Positions 33,926 through 45,690 of a stretch of 64,000 nucleotides of DNA are shown here, in pieces. The translations under genes and the position numbers were made by a program. Numbering within the stretch: position 1 is the first letter of the stretch; every line of letters begins with the position of its first letter. The notes below the pieces were generated by a model. That model did no database searches. It was not told where the DNA came from and saw only the letters and a program-made list of their open reading frames with translations. Origin of the DNA: Chelonoidis abingdonii (Eukaryota; Chordata; Testudines; Testudinidae); NCBI RefSeq assembly GCF_003597395.2, contig NC_133770.1, forward strand, positions 13,545,895-13,609,894, given 5' to 3'.

Positions 33926-35315
33926 GTCTCATCATGAAGAAATTTTAGTGTGTTTCAAAAGGATAGTTGAAGCATAACTTTTTGGAATCTTCCATTCATA
34001 TTATCACAGCTCCACATCCTTGAAACACCTTCCGACAAACACAAATAACCCCAATGAAAACGAAATATCAGTCGTTTCCTAGGTGTAAGGTTTGACCAGT
34101 GACACATCACTGTAACATTACTCACTGCAGCGGTTCTGTATGAAGTTTTACACACACGCACACACACCCTTCTGGAAGAGTTAGAAGAAGTCCTGCAAAT
34201 ACATAGATATTTATAGTCTCCACTATTGACTTACTATTGCAAGGAAAGAAACTGCCATTGTATTCCATTGTGGGGAAAGGTGCAGATGTGAAGAAGCAGC
34301 AAAGAGCTCCTGGAACAGATGTGCCCAGATGCTGGAACGTGACTTGGTGTGGGAGCCTGATATGCCAGGCTCACTCTGTTTTCTGTCCTCGTGACAAGTC
34401 CGTTAGCCAGGCTGGTTGGTATCACTGGACCCTCACTTTGCGTGGACGTATTCCTCTGCACGACTGACTCATTTATTTCTCTGTTGCAGGAGAGAGCTGC
34501 TACAGCCACAACACAGAGAATGATTATGAGATGCCAAGAGCCCAAATGCCTGCTCTGCACACAGCACAAACCCCTCCCAGCTCTCAAGTCCCTGCCTGCA
34601 GCTGAAATCTAGGCCTCCGCCCATTGGTTCATCCCAGCCGTTTCTGCTGTGGCTGAGATTGGCAGAAACACCCTTTTATTCACTTTCTGCTCTTTTCAGA
34701 GACATTTGCGGTTCACAGAAGAAAGTGGATGCCACAAAACTATCCCAGAGGGTAAGAGGCCCCCAATCCAGAGAAAGTCTCTTACAGAAGCCAACGCCTG
34801 GGCATTAAGACTAAAGGACTTGTCAGGAGAAATTACTTTCTGCAGAGGGAGTAAAAGTGTATGGAACAAATTGCCAAGAGCAGAAATAGAAATAGCTGCA
34901 AACCACAAGCACACTCAGAATAGACACAGGAACTTAGAGAGGGGAGACTTTACAGGCTATAAATTCTAGACACAGAAGTGGAATGTAGAAGGATTCTGCC
35001 CTGCCCCAAAATTTTACTCTGTTAAATTGATTTTCTACAGACGTCTTTCCCTGTTCTTGAGTTATATTTTGGCCTACAACAGAAAGGAACTTCTTGCATG
35101 GTGAGAGTAGAGCACTCCAGATTGGGGGGAAACCTCCCCTAAAAAACAAATTGTTTTTTAATCAGGGGCATTTGGATACAAAACTAGAAAAGATACAGTG
35201 CAAGAGCCTCAGCTGGTATAAATCGGCATAGATTTATAGCCGTCAATGGAACTTTGCCAGTTTGCTGCAGCTGAAGATCTGGGACACGGATGTTGCAAAC
35301 AAGTGATATTAGCTC
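33926..35315. other. Unassigned stretch
   Basis: A short CA-rich microsatellite lies at 34148-34167. A splice-acceptor-like TTTCTCTGTTGCAG ends at 34489, but no recognisable coding sequence follows it. No repeat family is recognised. Confidence 0.35.
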
Positions 35316-35320
35316 ACTTA

Positions 35321-35607
35321 GCCCTGGTCTACACTGCGGGGGGGGGGGGGGAATCAATCTAAGTTACGCAACTTCAGCTACATGAATAATGTAGCTGAAG
35401 TCGACGTACGTAGATCGACTTACCATGGTGAGTCAACTGCTGCTGCTCCCCCGTCGACTCTGCTTGCGCCTCTCGAGGCGCTGGAGTACAGGAGTCGATG
35501 GGAGAGGGCTCGGGAGTTGATTTATCATGTCTAGTCTAGACATGATAAATCGATCCTCACTGGATCGATCACTGCCCTCCAATCTGGTGGGTAGTGTAGA
35601 CATACCT
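35321..35607. mobile_element. MITE with two internal hairpins
   Basis: The left end GCCCTGGTCTACACTG and the right end GTAGTGTAGACATACC form an imperfect inverted repeat. Inside are two perfect hairpins: 13-base arms at 35371-35383 and 35389-35401, and 15-base arms at 35519-35533 and 35537-35551. A G-run lies near 35338-35351. Confidence 0.7.
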
Positions 35608-35644
35608 CTACTCCCTCCCCTCCCATTTTTGCTATTTTCTACTT

Positions 35645-35870
35645 GAAAAGAGGATCAAAGTGAAAAAGTGGCAAAGCCCAGCCAAAAAATAAAACAACAT
35701 GAAAAGAGAAAGTTTTCAAAACAAAATGAGTATTCTCATTTCCATTTACCTTTTTTTTTGGTCAAGAAAAGGAAAAATTTTAAGCAAATTGAAAATTTTC
35801 ATTTTGGTCAAAAAGTCTTTTTTTGTCAAAAAAACCCTTTTAGATTAAACATTTTCAACCAGCTCTGTGA
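35645..35870. repeat. AT-rich 'CAGCTCTG' MITE-like element
   Basis: It is built of AAAATTTT, TTTTGGTCAAAA and CATTTTCAACCAGCTCTGTG words. Related sequence is at 55285-55560 and 63383-63765. Confidence 0.5.
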
Positions 35871-35879
35871 ATCATTCTT

Positions 35880-36110
35880 ACGAGTCTTTGTACTGCAGTA
35901 GCACCTCAGAGCCCATTGTGTTAGGTCCTGCACAGACACAGAACACAAAGAAAGTCCTTCCGCAAAGAATTTATAATCTAAATCTTAGCCAAGCTGTAGA
36001 CATTTAGCTCCTTCACTGCCTTTCTACAAACCAGTCCTCCCATCTCCTTGCTGTTGTTACTATTTTTATTATATATTATCATCCATATGCCCACCATTTG
36101 CCAGGCATTT
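35880..36110 (-). repeat. Antisense L3/L2-like tail
   Basis: CCCATTGTGTTAGGTCCTGC, then ACAGACACAGAACACAAAG and AATTTATAATCTAAATCTTAG, is the reverse complement of the common tail. A second tail-like piece (CATTTGCCAGGCATTTTCC) lies at 36090-36115. Confidence 0.55.
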
Positions 36111-36115
36111 TCCAA

Positions 36116-36990
36116 ACACTCAAGAAGGACTGTCTCTGGTAGGAGGACCCCACCATTTCAGAACAAATATGGAGATATCGGCTGGGGAAGGGGAATAGGC
36201 AATTTATATACAAGTCAGATAGTTTCATCATAGGGAATATGGTAGACATGGGTCTCGATATAGACAGAGTAGGGGCTTTACAGATGTGCTCAGGGAAGTT
36301 CTATCACACATATTGTGGGCCATGTGGAAGAAAGCACAGAGGTGATTGCACAAGAAACTAACAAATGGGCAAAGAAGCTTGGGAACATTAGTGGAGCGGA
36401 AGTGATGGGGGCAATATAGTCTTGACAAGTGGGGTAAGTGAAGAGGAGCAGAGTTTTTTCAAAGTGGTCACATGAAACTTAAATGATGTTGTCATTTTGC
36501 TGTTCTCTGTTTCTCTCCAGTTACCACTATCTCTCTGGTAAATTAGTGCCCAGAACCCAAAACAGTATTCCAGAAATAGTCACACCACAGCAGTGCAGAG
36601 AATTATTACATTTGGGGTAGGGCTCCCTCAGATCCAGCCCACATGCTTCTGGTCCTCTCAAGATCAACAGAATTCATGTACATGAATGAAACTGTTTGAG
36701 TTTCTGTGCTGTCATCCCTTGAGATGAATGGAGGATGCACGGCACTTTGAAGGGCTTCAGGAACCAGTGGTAACAGAAGGGAGAAGATTAAATTGTGCAT
36801 GAATCAGCCAATTCACTAACTCACAGCCTTATGGGTATGTTTTGTCTCCTTGGTGAACACAAACATAACACCGTGAGGCTAGTAGGAGTTATACATGAAA
36901 ACTCAGGGCAAAATAGACCAACAAGAAAATAACCCACTTAGGGCCTAAGTTCTGACCTCAGATAAAGGAAAGCAATGGGAGTTGTACCTG
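36116..36990. other. Unassigned stretch
   Basis: Purine-rich + strand sequence at 36235-36470 may be further body of the antisense LINE or SINE to its left. I recognise nothing else, and the open frames here have no known domain. Confidence 0.35.
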
Positions 36991-37001
36991 TATATCTAGA
37001 G

Positions 37002-37311
37002 CGAGGTCGGCAACCTTTCAGAAGTGGTGTGCTGAGTCTTCATTTATTCACTCTAATTTAAGGTTTTGCATGCCAGTAATATATTTTAATGTTTTTAGAA
37101 GGCCTCCTTCTAAAAGTCCATAATATATAACTAAATTATTGTTGTATGTAAAGTAAATAAGGTTTTTAAAATGTTTAAGAAACTTCATTTAAAATTAAAT
37201 TAAAATGCAGAGCCCCCCAGACCGGTGGCCAGGAGCCGGGTAGCGTGAGTGCCACTGAAAATCAGCTCGTGTGCCGCCTTCGGCACGTGTGCCATAGGTT
37301 GTCTACCCCTG
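37002..37311. mobile_element. hAT-type MITE with perfect TSD
   Basis: It begins CGAGGTCGGCAACCT (a decayed CAGAGGTCGGCAACCT) and ends AGGTTGTCTACCCCTG. Perfect 8-bp direct repeats ATCTAGAG flank it at 36994-37001 and 37312-37319. Confidence 0.85.
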
Positions 37312-37319
37312 ATCTAGAG

Positions 37320-38660
37320 GATAGGCCTATGCTGTCCAAACTTCAGAAGCTGGGACAATATACTTACATAATTAAGCCTTACAGCTGATTGCAAGCACAT
37401 AGGGTGCTGCATACCTCTCAGCTGGCCCTCATTTCAAAAGAGGACACTCTTTTTAGTCCCAGCATTACTTGCCTTCCATGCACATATGGGGTTCCCCTCC
37501 TTTGTTTGTGGGAAATAATTTATGTCAGAAATAAGGAAATAGAAAACTGAGGAGATGGAAGGAATCATTTACAGTAATGAAAGGAATCCCACAGCAATTT
37601 AAGATTCCTCCATGAATGAAATCTGTGTGACCCTCATTTTGGGTCTTTGTCACACATTCTGTCCCACATTCAGGCTTTGGCTGGTGAAGAGGTATGAATT
37701 TAAGAAACGCAATGAAACGTTGAGAACACGGTTCTTCATCTGGCTGAACCTGTATTAGAACAGGATGAGAGCCAATTTAATGTCACCAACACATTAGTGC
37801 AATGGCAGCCATCACCAGAAAGCTCCAAGAGAATGTGTTTGTTTTTCGTAATTCATTTCAATTCACAGTTAACAGAGGCTGAGAAATGCTTCCCACTGGG
37901 TGCCGAGTACTATCGGTTCTTTCCTGATCTTTAAAGCTTCATCTTCAAATTGCTCGCCCCATTCTGAATGCAGTTAAAGTTGGCGCTTGTGCTAACTTTT
38001 CCACTCTCTAAAGATACTAGGTGCTCAAATACCCAGCTCCTATATTATGACTCTGATATAAATACCTAGCAAGGTAGATAGGTAAATACTAAGCTTCAGC
38101 TATTAACATAGCATATGCCATTGGCAACATTAACAGAAACCAGCACCAGTGTAGTTTCTTGAATGAGCCAGCAGGCAGCACTAGTTGTGGAGATAGGTCA
38201 TCATCTGAGAGATCAAGCATGTCCATCTTCAAGAAGAGTGAATGGACCACAGGGCTGGAAACTGGATGAAGATTATTTTACCCCTGGATAGACTCTTCAA
38301 ATACAAAACAAGTTAGTAGCAACCAAAAGTCATTCATTCCCACCAGACAGCCACTCAATGGCTTGTTACATTTCCAGTGAATTTGTGGCCTCAGTCCTTT
38401 TCCTGAGGAGCAACATGGACCTAATATTCAGAGCTGCTGAATGCCTCTTCCTCCCACTGTCTTCTGCTGGAGTTATGGGGAGTCACGACACCTCTGGAAA
38501 TTAAGTCTCAAATGTCTGTATCACAAAATGTCACCACCACAGTCAGGACTGAGTTATGTGCTGGCAGTCTCAGAAGTGTACATATGTGTGACCTTCGTTA
38601 CAGCTCCACAAAACATACTCCACATCACCATGTATCATTGCTTTCTAGGAAGCTTCCATC
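37320..38660. other. Unassigned stretch
   Basis: I recognise no gene or repeat in this interval. Confidence 0.35.
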
Positions 38661-38663
38661 TTC

Positions 38664-38760
38664 ATAGAATCATAGAAGATAGAAATGGAAAAGACACGCG
38701 GCGTTGATCATCGGGTCCATCTCCCACCCGTGCAGGATTGCTCTGGTCTGACTTACAGGG
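38664..38760 (-). mobile_element. CR1 3' end, antisense
   Basis: TCATAGAATCATAGAAGATAG, followed by GGAAAAGACACGCGGCGTTG and CATCGGGTCCATCTCCC, is the reverse complement of a decayed CR1 3' end with its terminal ATTCTATGA repeats. Confidence 0.65.
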
Positions 38761-38806
38761 AACTGGGGAAGAGTACTGAGAAAGCACCTGGCATTGCTCT
38801 CTAGTG

Positions 38807-39132
38807 CAGTGGTTCGCAACCAGGAGTCCGGGGCCCCCTGTGGGGGCTGCAGGCAGGTTTCAGGGGGGCCACTAAGCAGAGCCAGTGTTAGACTCACTGG
38901 GACCAAAGCTTCACCACATGGGGCTGAAATCTATGGCCTTGAATCTTGCCACCGGAGGCTGAAGCCGAACTTCGTTTGCGGGGGCCTCTGTGGCATGGGA
39001 CTCCAGGCAATTGCTCTGCTTGCAACCCCTTAATGCTGGCTCCGGCTTTTATATGCAGAAAACTAGTTAGGCCATGGAGTTTTTATAGCATGTTGGGGGG
39101 GGCTCAGAAAGAAAAAGGTTGAGAACCCCATG
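38807..39132. mobile_element. Charlie-like hAT MITE
   Basis: It begins CAGTGGTTCGCAACC and ends GGTTGAGAACCCCATG. Seven of eight flanking bases are repeated: CTCTAGTG before and TCTAGTG after. The interior is GC-rich with no recognised coding sequence. Confidence 0.75.
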
Positions 39133-39134
39133 TC

Positions 39135-40375
39135 TAGTGATCTCTCTTGGGCTAACTAGAGGATTGCTATGTGGACTTGGGAGGGATTTTCATCAGGCCA
39201 AAAGGAGGGGCACTGTGCCATAGTGGAGGGAGAGGGAGGATATGGGAAGAATCCTCAGGGTGTGGAGGTCTCCTTCCTACTGCAACCAGGCAAAGAACAA
39301 AAAGTTGGCATAGCTGGGCCTGTCCACCAACATGGGCCCAGCCCAGGCCTGCCTTGCTCAGCTAGCTTTGTGGCACCAGACTTGCAACTTGCATCATGTT
39401 GTTTTCAGTTACTAATATTACTGAAAGTAAACAGCAGTGCTGCCCTGCACCTCATATTTTCTAACACAAGCTATGATGGCAGAGCTGGTTTCAGAGAGGG
39501 CATCAGGGCTTAAGTAGCAGATCTGAATGGCTCCTGAATGCTGCAGTTTACACAGAGTGGATTGTTCCTGACACCACTATGAAATGGCAGATGAAGCCAT
39601 TCCAGGCACTGGATCTGACAATAAGATGAAATCCTGAATTCCACAATACTTCAATAAATCACTTTGGGGAGTTACATTTGTTTGCTTTAGTTTCCTGTGC
39701 ACACTCCAAATGCACCCAAAATCTCATGGTGAGCAATGGCCTTAAAGCTGAGTGCAGCTATGCCTCCCACCACAGTGTTTTATGCGCATTTTAGGGCACT
39801 CGATTTAATAAATCCCAGTGAGCTGGCATTCTATGGCTGTGAAGTGACCTTCCTTCCCTCCCTTTGTTGCCATGGCATTTAGTCTCAGAATAATCCTTCC
39901 TGGCCAAAGAGGAAGGTATGGAATTCTCCAGGGTCTATCGGCAGTGCTCCTCAAACTGCGTCCCCGTTCCCCTACTCAAGGCTGTGTGCTCTGCCTTCAT
40001 GGCACTGCAAGCCTCTGCCAGCTCTAGAGTTGGTGATTGAACCCTACAATATACCAGCCTCACATTGACCCATCTCCAGAGCTTGATGTAAAATCCACCC
40101 CTTCCCTCCAGCCCTTTGTCAGTAAGAAGGGTTGGGCTAGAGATGAGGAAGAAGAAATAAATATAGTAACAATAAAAATGACAACAGCAACTGAATAATG
40201 GCACCTGACTCAAGGAGAGGAAAGCCCTTTGCAGGCAGTTCTTACATGATTCTTCATTCTCTATCTAGCACAAGATTCTGCAATCTTTACTCACAAGGAT
40301 AATGGCTGCCGGATCAGGACTCAAAATACTTCATTGATGGACCAGGAACCAATCATTTACACTCTCCATATCTTC
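39135..40375. other. Unassigned stretch
   Basis: I recognise no repeat family or conserved coding sequence. The open frame 39169-39513 has no known domain. Confidence 0.35.
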
Positions 40376-40385
40376 TGGTCATCAC

Positions 40386-41082
40386 TAGGACCCTACCAAA
40401 TTCACAGCCACGAAAAACGTATCACGGGCCCTGAATTTTGGTCTCTCCCCCAGTGAAATCTGGTCTTTTGTGTGCTGAGATTTCATAGGGGAGACCAGCA
40501 TTTCTCAAATTGGGGGTCTTGACCTAAAAGGGAGGTGCATGGGGGTTGCAAGGTTATTTCAGGGGCATTGTGGTATTGCCATCCTTACTTCTGCGCTGCC
40601 TTCAGAGCTGGGTGGCTGGAGAATAGTGGCTGTTGGTCAGGTGCCCAGCTCTGAATGCAGTGCCCTGCCAGCAGCAGCACAGAAGTAAGGGTGGCAATAC
40701 CATACCATGCCACCCTTACTTCTGTGCTGCTGCCTTCAGAGCTGGGTGGACAGAGTGGTGGCTGCTGACTGAGGGTCCAGCAATGCAGGCACCAGCGGAG
40801 AAGTAAGGTGGTAATACCATACCTCCTGGCCAGCAGCAGCCGCTCTCTAGCTGCCCACCTCTGAAGGCAGCACCGACGACAGCAGCAACACAGAAGTAAG
40901 ACTAGCAATACTGCAGCCCCCCTGCAAAAAAAAATCTTGTGACTCCCCCCACAAGTCCTTTTTGGGTGAGGACCCCTATGAAATTTCAGATTTAAATAGC
41001 TGAAATCATGAAATTTACAATTTTAAAAATCCTGTGACCGTGAAATTGCGCAAAATGGACCGTGAATTTGGTAGGGCCCTAA
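40386..41082. mobile_element. Non-autonomous hAT element, ~700 bp
   Basis: It begins TAGGACCCTACCAAATTCAC and ends GTGAATTTGGTAGGGCCCTA plus one A. Flanking 8-mers GTCATCAC (40378-40385) and GTCCTCAC (41083-41090) differ at one position. The interior contains several direct and inverted copies of a CTTACTTCTGTGCTGCTGCC block, including a perfect 26-base inverted repeat (40671-40696 and 40708-40733). Confidence 0.85.
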
Positions 41083-41090
41083 GTCCTCAC

Positions 41091-42490
41091 CCACACATTT
41101 ATGCCTGTTCTCTGTGCACCACATCACTGTTGTGTTTTCCAGCTCTCTGCAGAATAAATTGGGCAGTAAAACACATGACAAGAGGAGGAGAGATGGATTA
41201 AGTACATCACTGCTTTTCTTAGGGATTATCATACAATGATTCACTCAGTCATTCATCATGAATTACGCAATCATTCCCTAGTAAATAATGTCCATATACT
41301 GAATTACCCTTCTACCCTTATTTGTCTTATATTAAAGTGAGCATTAATAGAACCCATCCCAGTTACAGAAGACACATAGTAGTAATAGGCTACGTATCCA
41401 TCCTCTGCCAGTGCAGCAGGATAGTTCCTTCCAGTACTCCAAATCGGTTTTAAATGACTCAGGCAATAGACTTTCCATTCCCACTCTTGAGAGACTATCC
41501 CACGGTCTAACAGATCTCATTGACACACTGAACACACACTGTATTCTAAGGCAGACAGTACATGCAGTAAGGCATATACAGCCAGTGTGCCCAGACAACA
41601 CACACCAGCATAATAGTTACACCAGCTTTAGAAATGGTGCCACATGCTCGCCTCTCTCTGCCTGGCTAGCTCTGCTGACCAAAGATGAGATGGGGGAAGT
41701 GGTCATGGCTCCACCCTCACACCACCTCTTTCCATCCCTTTGACAGAGGTGGGAGCCACAAGGTTGCTAAGGGTGAAGCAAGACCTGCATTCCTCAGCCC
41801 CACATTGGGCACAGGGTCACCGGAGAGGGAAGAGTTTCTTTGTGCAGCTGCCAGCCAAAATCTGGCCCACTGTCTGAGTGGGCAGGGGTTACAGCTTCTG
41901 TGGAAACCATCGCCTTGATTTTTCTGATGTTCATGGCCTTAACATCTCAGCTCCATCACCCAGACCTGGTTCTGAATCCTGTGCAAAAACAGTTCCTGCA
42001 TAAACCCTGGAAGGTATTCATTCGATGCTGAGTGCTAAGGGGCTGTGTTCTCCAGGGAACATTTCTGGAGATGAAGAGAGGCATTGGTCTTCAACATTGA
42101 TAATAAATCCCTTAACGCGCACTGGTCTTCAAGCACAGTGCTGTCCTTGATTCTCACAAACAGGCTATTTCTACAACCAGAACATCTGGCTTTTGCTGGG
42201 GACAGCCTCATTCCCCCAGCTGCCTCCAGAATCAAGGAGGCATAAAGATAACACGAAGCTATTCTTGTCTCCACATATTCCATGGCTCAGTTCATCCACA
42301 GCCCAGAGTTAGGGCTAAAGGCTCCATGACAGAGACAGAAAGAGAAAATAGTGACTCGCTCAGTAATAATCTCCATCTGGAGTGAAGCACAAAATGGTAA
42401 CAGGACGGGAATTCTCTACCTTGGAAGGTGAAATATACATAAGAAACAGAAAGACATCATCTCCTTTTGGTTACATAGCTTGTACACCAT
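41091..42490. other. Unassigned stretch
   Basis: I recognise no repeat or conserved gene. An open frame on the + strand (41411-41743) and one opposite it on the minus strand overlap; neither has a known domain. Confidence 0.35.
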
Positions 42491-42494
42491 AGCG

Positions 42495-42605
42495 AGTGGG
42501 CCAGATTCTGATCTCATTTACAGTAGTGTCAATCCAGAGTCATTCCACAGAAATCAGTGTAGCTATTCCAGATTTTAACCAGTGTAACTCAGATCAGAAT
42601 CTGAT
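42495..42605. mobile_element. Palindromic MITE
   Basis: The left end GGGCCAGATTCTGATCTCA faces GATCAGAATCTGATTTAC on the right. The interior TCAATCCAGAGTCATTCC mirrors GCTATTCCAGATTTTAACC imperfectly. Confidence 0.65.
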
Positions 42606-43700
42606 TTACTGTGTTTAAGCATTGCTATTTCAGAGCATGAATGGACCACGATCTCAGCCATTCAGCCAAAGAGGTTACCGTGAGTTCTAACAGACTGCTT
42701 TTCTTGCTCAATTTCATTTGCTAATTTAAAATGCTCAGAAAGGAATTTGCAAAAACGGAGGTTTAAAAACATCCAGTTGGAACTTTAACTTCCCAGTTCT
42801 CAGTGTAGAAATTGACTCTTTTTCCCAATGTGATTAGGAGGGAAGATCAGGGTATTTGCACTGCCTGGTTAACATATACTGTAGGTTTACAGTTGGCTGC
42901 CCAAGTCACTTCTACTGCAACCCCAAAGACTGTGAGGACAGTGCTACAAATTTTACTAAGGATAATGTTCTAAACCTTGATTAGCCTGACATGTGGGGTG
43001 GAAAGGAGACCAGAGTAACCTTTGTGGAGATGGGGGCAGGATCTGTGTAAAAAGGCCCCCACCACCTACCTAGCTTCCCATACTCACTGTAATGATAAAT
43101 TCCTCAATCAAATAGGGAATGTGTAGGGTAAAGGACAGCTAACCCCACCGCTTGGCACATTCCATGTAGACACAGGTTAAATCAGGGACAATCCACCCAT
43201 GGGAAGCCAGATGCTTATGGAATTTAAAGGGAAGGAGGGTTGTTGTGCTTTTATAGGCAAACTCTAAACCACAATGAAAGCAGGGATTAAGCAGAGGAAT
43301 GTGTTTGCTGAATGACACTTACAGGAAGAAGTTCTTTATCATCTCAAAGGAATGTGACATTTCAGGATAACCAGGTATTTCCTAAGGAGAAGGTGCCTCC
43401 TGGCTGCCTCCACTCACCCCTCATTCTTGCCCACACACCCTCACCACCAAAAAGTTCCCTATCGCCTTGTGGTGACTGCGTTCTTTTCTCTGTGTAAGTG
43501 GGGGAATGGTCCCGCTATTGTGCGGAAATTTCCTGGCTTATGCACTACCCAGGTGAAATTGGCTAGCGAAAGGATCTGAGTCCTCGAGCCCACTCCTTTT
43601 ACCCTGAGGTCTGCGTGACCTCAGAGACTCACCTTCCACTCTCCTGTGTGGCAGGGCTGGTGCTCGACAACCCCCAATCTTGTCATGGACACTTAGGCCA
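42606..43700. other. Unassigned, probably ERV-derived at the right
   Basis: Positions about 43500-43710 may be internal sequence of the minus-strand ERV whose LTR lies beyond the hAT insertion, because the hAT TSD copy lies in both flanks. The rest is unrecognised. Confidence 0.35.
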
Positions 43701-43710
43701 GGGGCTAGGG

Positions 43711-44401
43711 CAGAGGTGAGCAAACTATGGCTCGCAGGACCATTCTGCCCAGTCCATGAGCTCCCGGATGGGGAGGCTGGCCCCTGGCCCCTCCCCCGCA
43801 GCCTCAGCTCACCATGCCGCCAGCAGTCTGGGCAGCATGGCTCACTCCTGTCAGGCAGTGTGGTGCCGCGGCTGCTAGTCCTGCCGCTGTAAGCGGCATG
43901 GTAAGGGGGTGTGGGGGTTGGATAAGGGGCAGGGAGTCCCAGGGGGCAGTCAGGGGGCAAGGGGCGGTTGCAGACAGGGAACTGGGGAGCAGAGGTTGGC
44001 TAGGCATAAGAGTCCCAGGGTGCCTGTCAGGGGGTGGGGCAATCAGGGAACAGGGAGTGGGGGGGTTGGATACAGGGTGGGGCCCCAGGGGTGGTGGCTA
44101 GGGGTGGGGGTCCTGGGAGGGGGAAATCAGGGGACAGGAAGCGGGGGGTTGGATGGGGTGGGGTCCCAGGGGTCAGTTACGGGCAGGGAGCCCCAGGAGG
44201 GAGCGGTCAGGAGACAAGGAGTAGGGAGGATTGAATGGGTCTGGGGTTTTGAGGGGGGCGGTCAGGGGGCAGGAAGAGAGAGGGGGCAGATAGGGGGTGG
44301 GGGCCAGGCTGTTTGGGGAGGCACAGCCTTCTCTACCCAGCCTTCCATACAGTTTTGCAATGCCGACGTGGCCATCAAGCCAAAAAGTTTGCCCACCCCT
44401 G
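43711..44401. mobile_element. hAT element with G-rich minisatellite
   Basis: It begins CAGAGGTGAGCAAACT and ends AGTTTGCCCACCCCTG, an inverted repeat with two mismatches. Flanking 8-mers GGCTAGGG (43703-43710) and GGCTGGGG (44402-44409) differ once. Positions about 43900-44290 are a G-rich irregular tandem repeat with units such as CAGGGGGCAGTCAGGGGAC. Open frames across it are repeat artefacts. Confidence 0.85.
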
Positions 44402-45666
44402 GGCTGGGGTGTCCCCACTCTGGGATACTCTCCCACCTAGTGACCTGGGACAATTAAATACCACTCCCCAGGTGCTTCTAGGAGGCAGTACTTCCCCTCT
44501 CGCAAGCACGGAGTCTGAGTGTAGCAAAATTCTTTTAATAAAGGAGGGAAACAATGTGGCATACAGTTAGGGAAACACCACAAACAGTATTTATAACACA
44601 AACCATGAGCAAAAGACCCATCCCCAAGCTAGTTTGGCAGTGTTCTTTTCCCTTTAGGGTCTTAAATCCAACCACCCAAAAGATCACCCCAAAGTCCCAA
44701 AAGTCCAACACCCCAAGAGTTTTTTGAGTCCAGCAACCCAAAATCCCTCCAAAAGTCCAACAACCCAAAAGTCTCTGTCCCTGGTCAGTGCAGCCCCAGA
44801 GTTCAAAAGTTTATCTGCAGAGGGCTAGACCCACCCCCTGCCCAAGCTGGGTGGAAATGGCAGGGGGAGAGAAAGGGGCACACAGAAGGTTAAGGGGCAC
44901 CTTATGTGGTCCAAGGCTGACTGCCCCACCTCTCCATGGGGTTCTGCTGCAGCCTTCCCCATAAGCCGCTCCAATCGTCCCCACGAACTGCTCCACTCTG
45001 CACCACTTCACTCCACTTACCATCCCATGGGCCACTCCAACCATCCTGCAAACTGATCTGCTCCATTTGCCATCCCACGGGCTGCTCCAAACATCCCACA
45101 AACTGCTCTGCTTTACCAGCTACTTAGCAATATATCTTCAAGCTCACCCACTAGTTAACACAGCACTCAATGATTTCAGTTCTTACTGATTTCTGCTTGC
45201 AGTAGAGGAGCCCCAGTACTAGTGCACTATTAGCCCAAGGTGAATTCAGCACAGCAGTCTGTAACTAGACCCTTAATAGACTCAAAATTAACATTACTAT
45301 TCAGCAGTGAAAGCAGCACAACCAATGTTTCAACACCCAACCAATCCCAATTCACTGGGTTTTGGAACCCATGTCCCTTGTCTAGCGAGTGCTACTTAGT
45401 TGATGGTGAGTGCCTCTGTCATAAAACAGTTCCACTGGCCTTGATTCACATAATCAGGGTAACAATACTTTATTCTTCCTGCCCCCCAATAACAGAGAAA
45501 CTGGGGATCCCATAGCAGCCAAAGTGACCATTTGGGCGGCTGTGGGCTCCTGCTAGGTGGGGTGAGTGTGCCTATGCAAACAAGACCAGCCCCTGAAGTT
45601 CTTTTCCACACTCGCCACAATTCACCACCAGATGTCAGGGTAGAGCTCATCCTGACTCTGCTTACA
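44402..45666 (-). mobile_element. ERV LTR, minus strand
   Basis: On the minus strand it begins TGTAAGCAGAGTCAGG at 45666 and runs through GAATAAAGTATTGTTACCC and CTTTATTAAAAGAATTTTGC. It matches the + strand LTR at 47767-49052 over most of its length. Its far end is not resolved, because the hAT at 43711-44401 inserted close to it. No viral genes are recognised. Confidence 0.75.
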
Positions 45667-45690
45667 TACTGAAAATATGTTCTTAAACTG

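Noticed and set aside
34470..34612. Acceptor-like TTTCTCTGTTGCAG followed by an open frame
   Set aside because: The frame has no recognisable domain, no partner exon and no donor that I could place; such acceptor-like strings are common by chance.
43909..44457. 182-residue glycine-rich open frame
   Set aside because: It lies in the G-rich minisatellite of the hAT element at 43711-44401.
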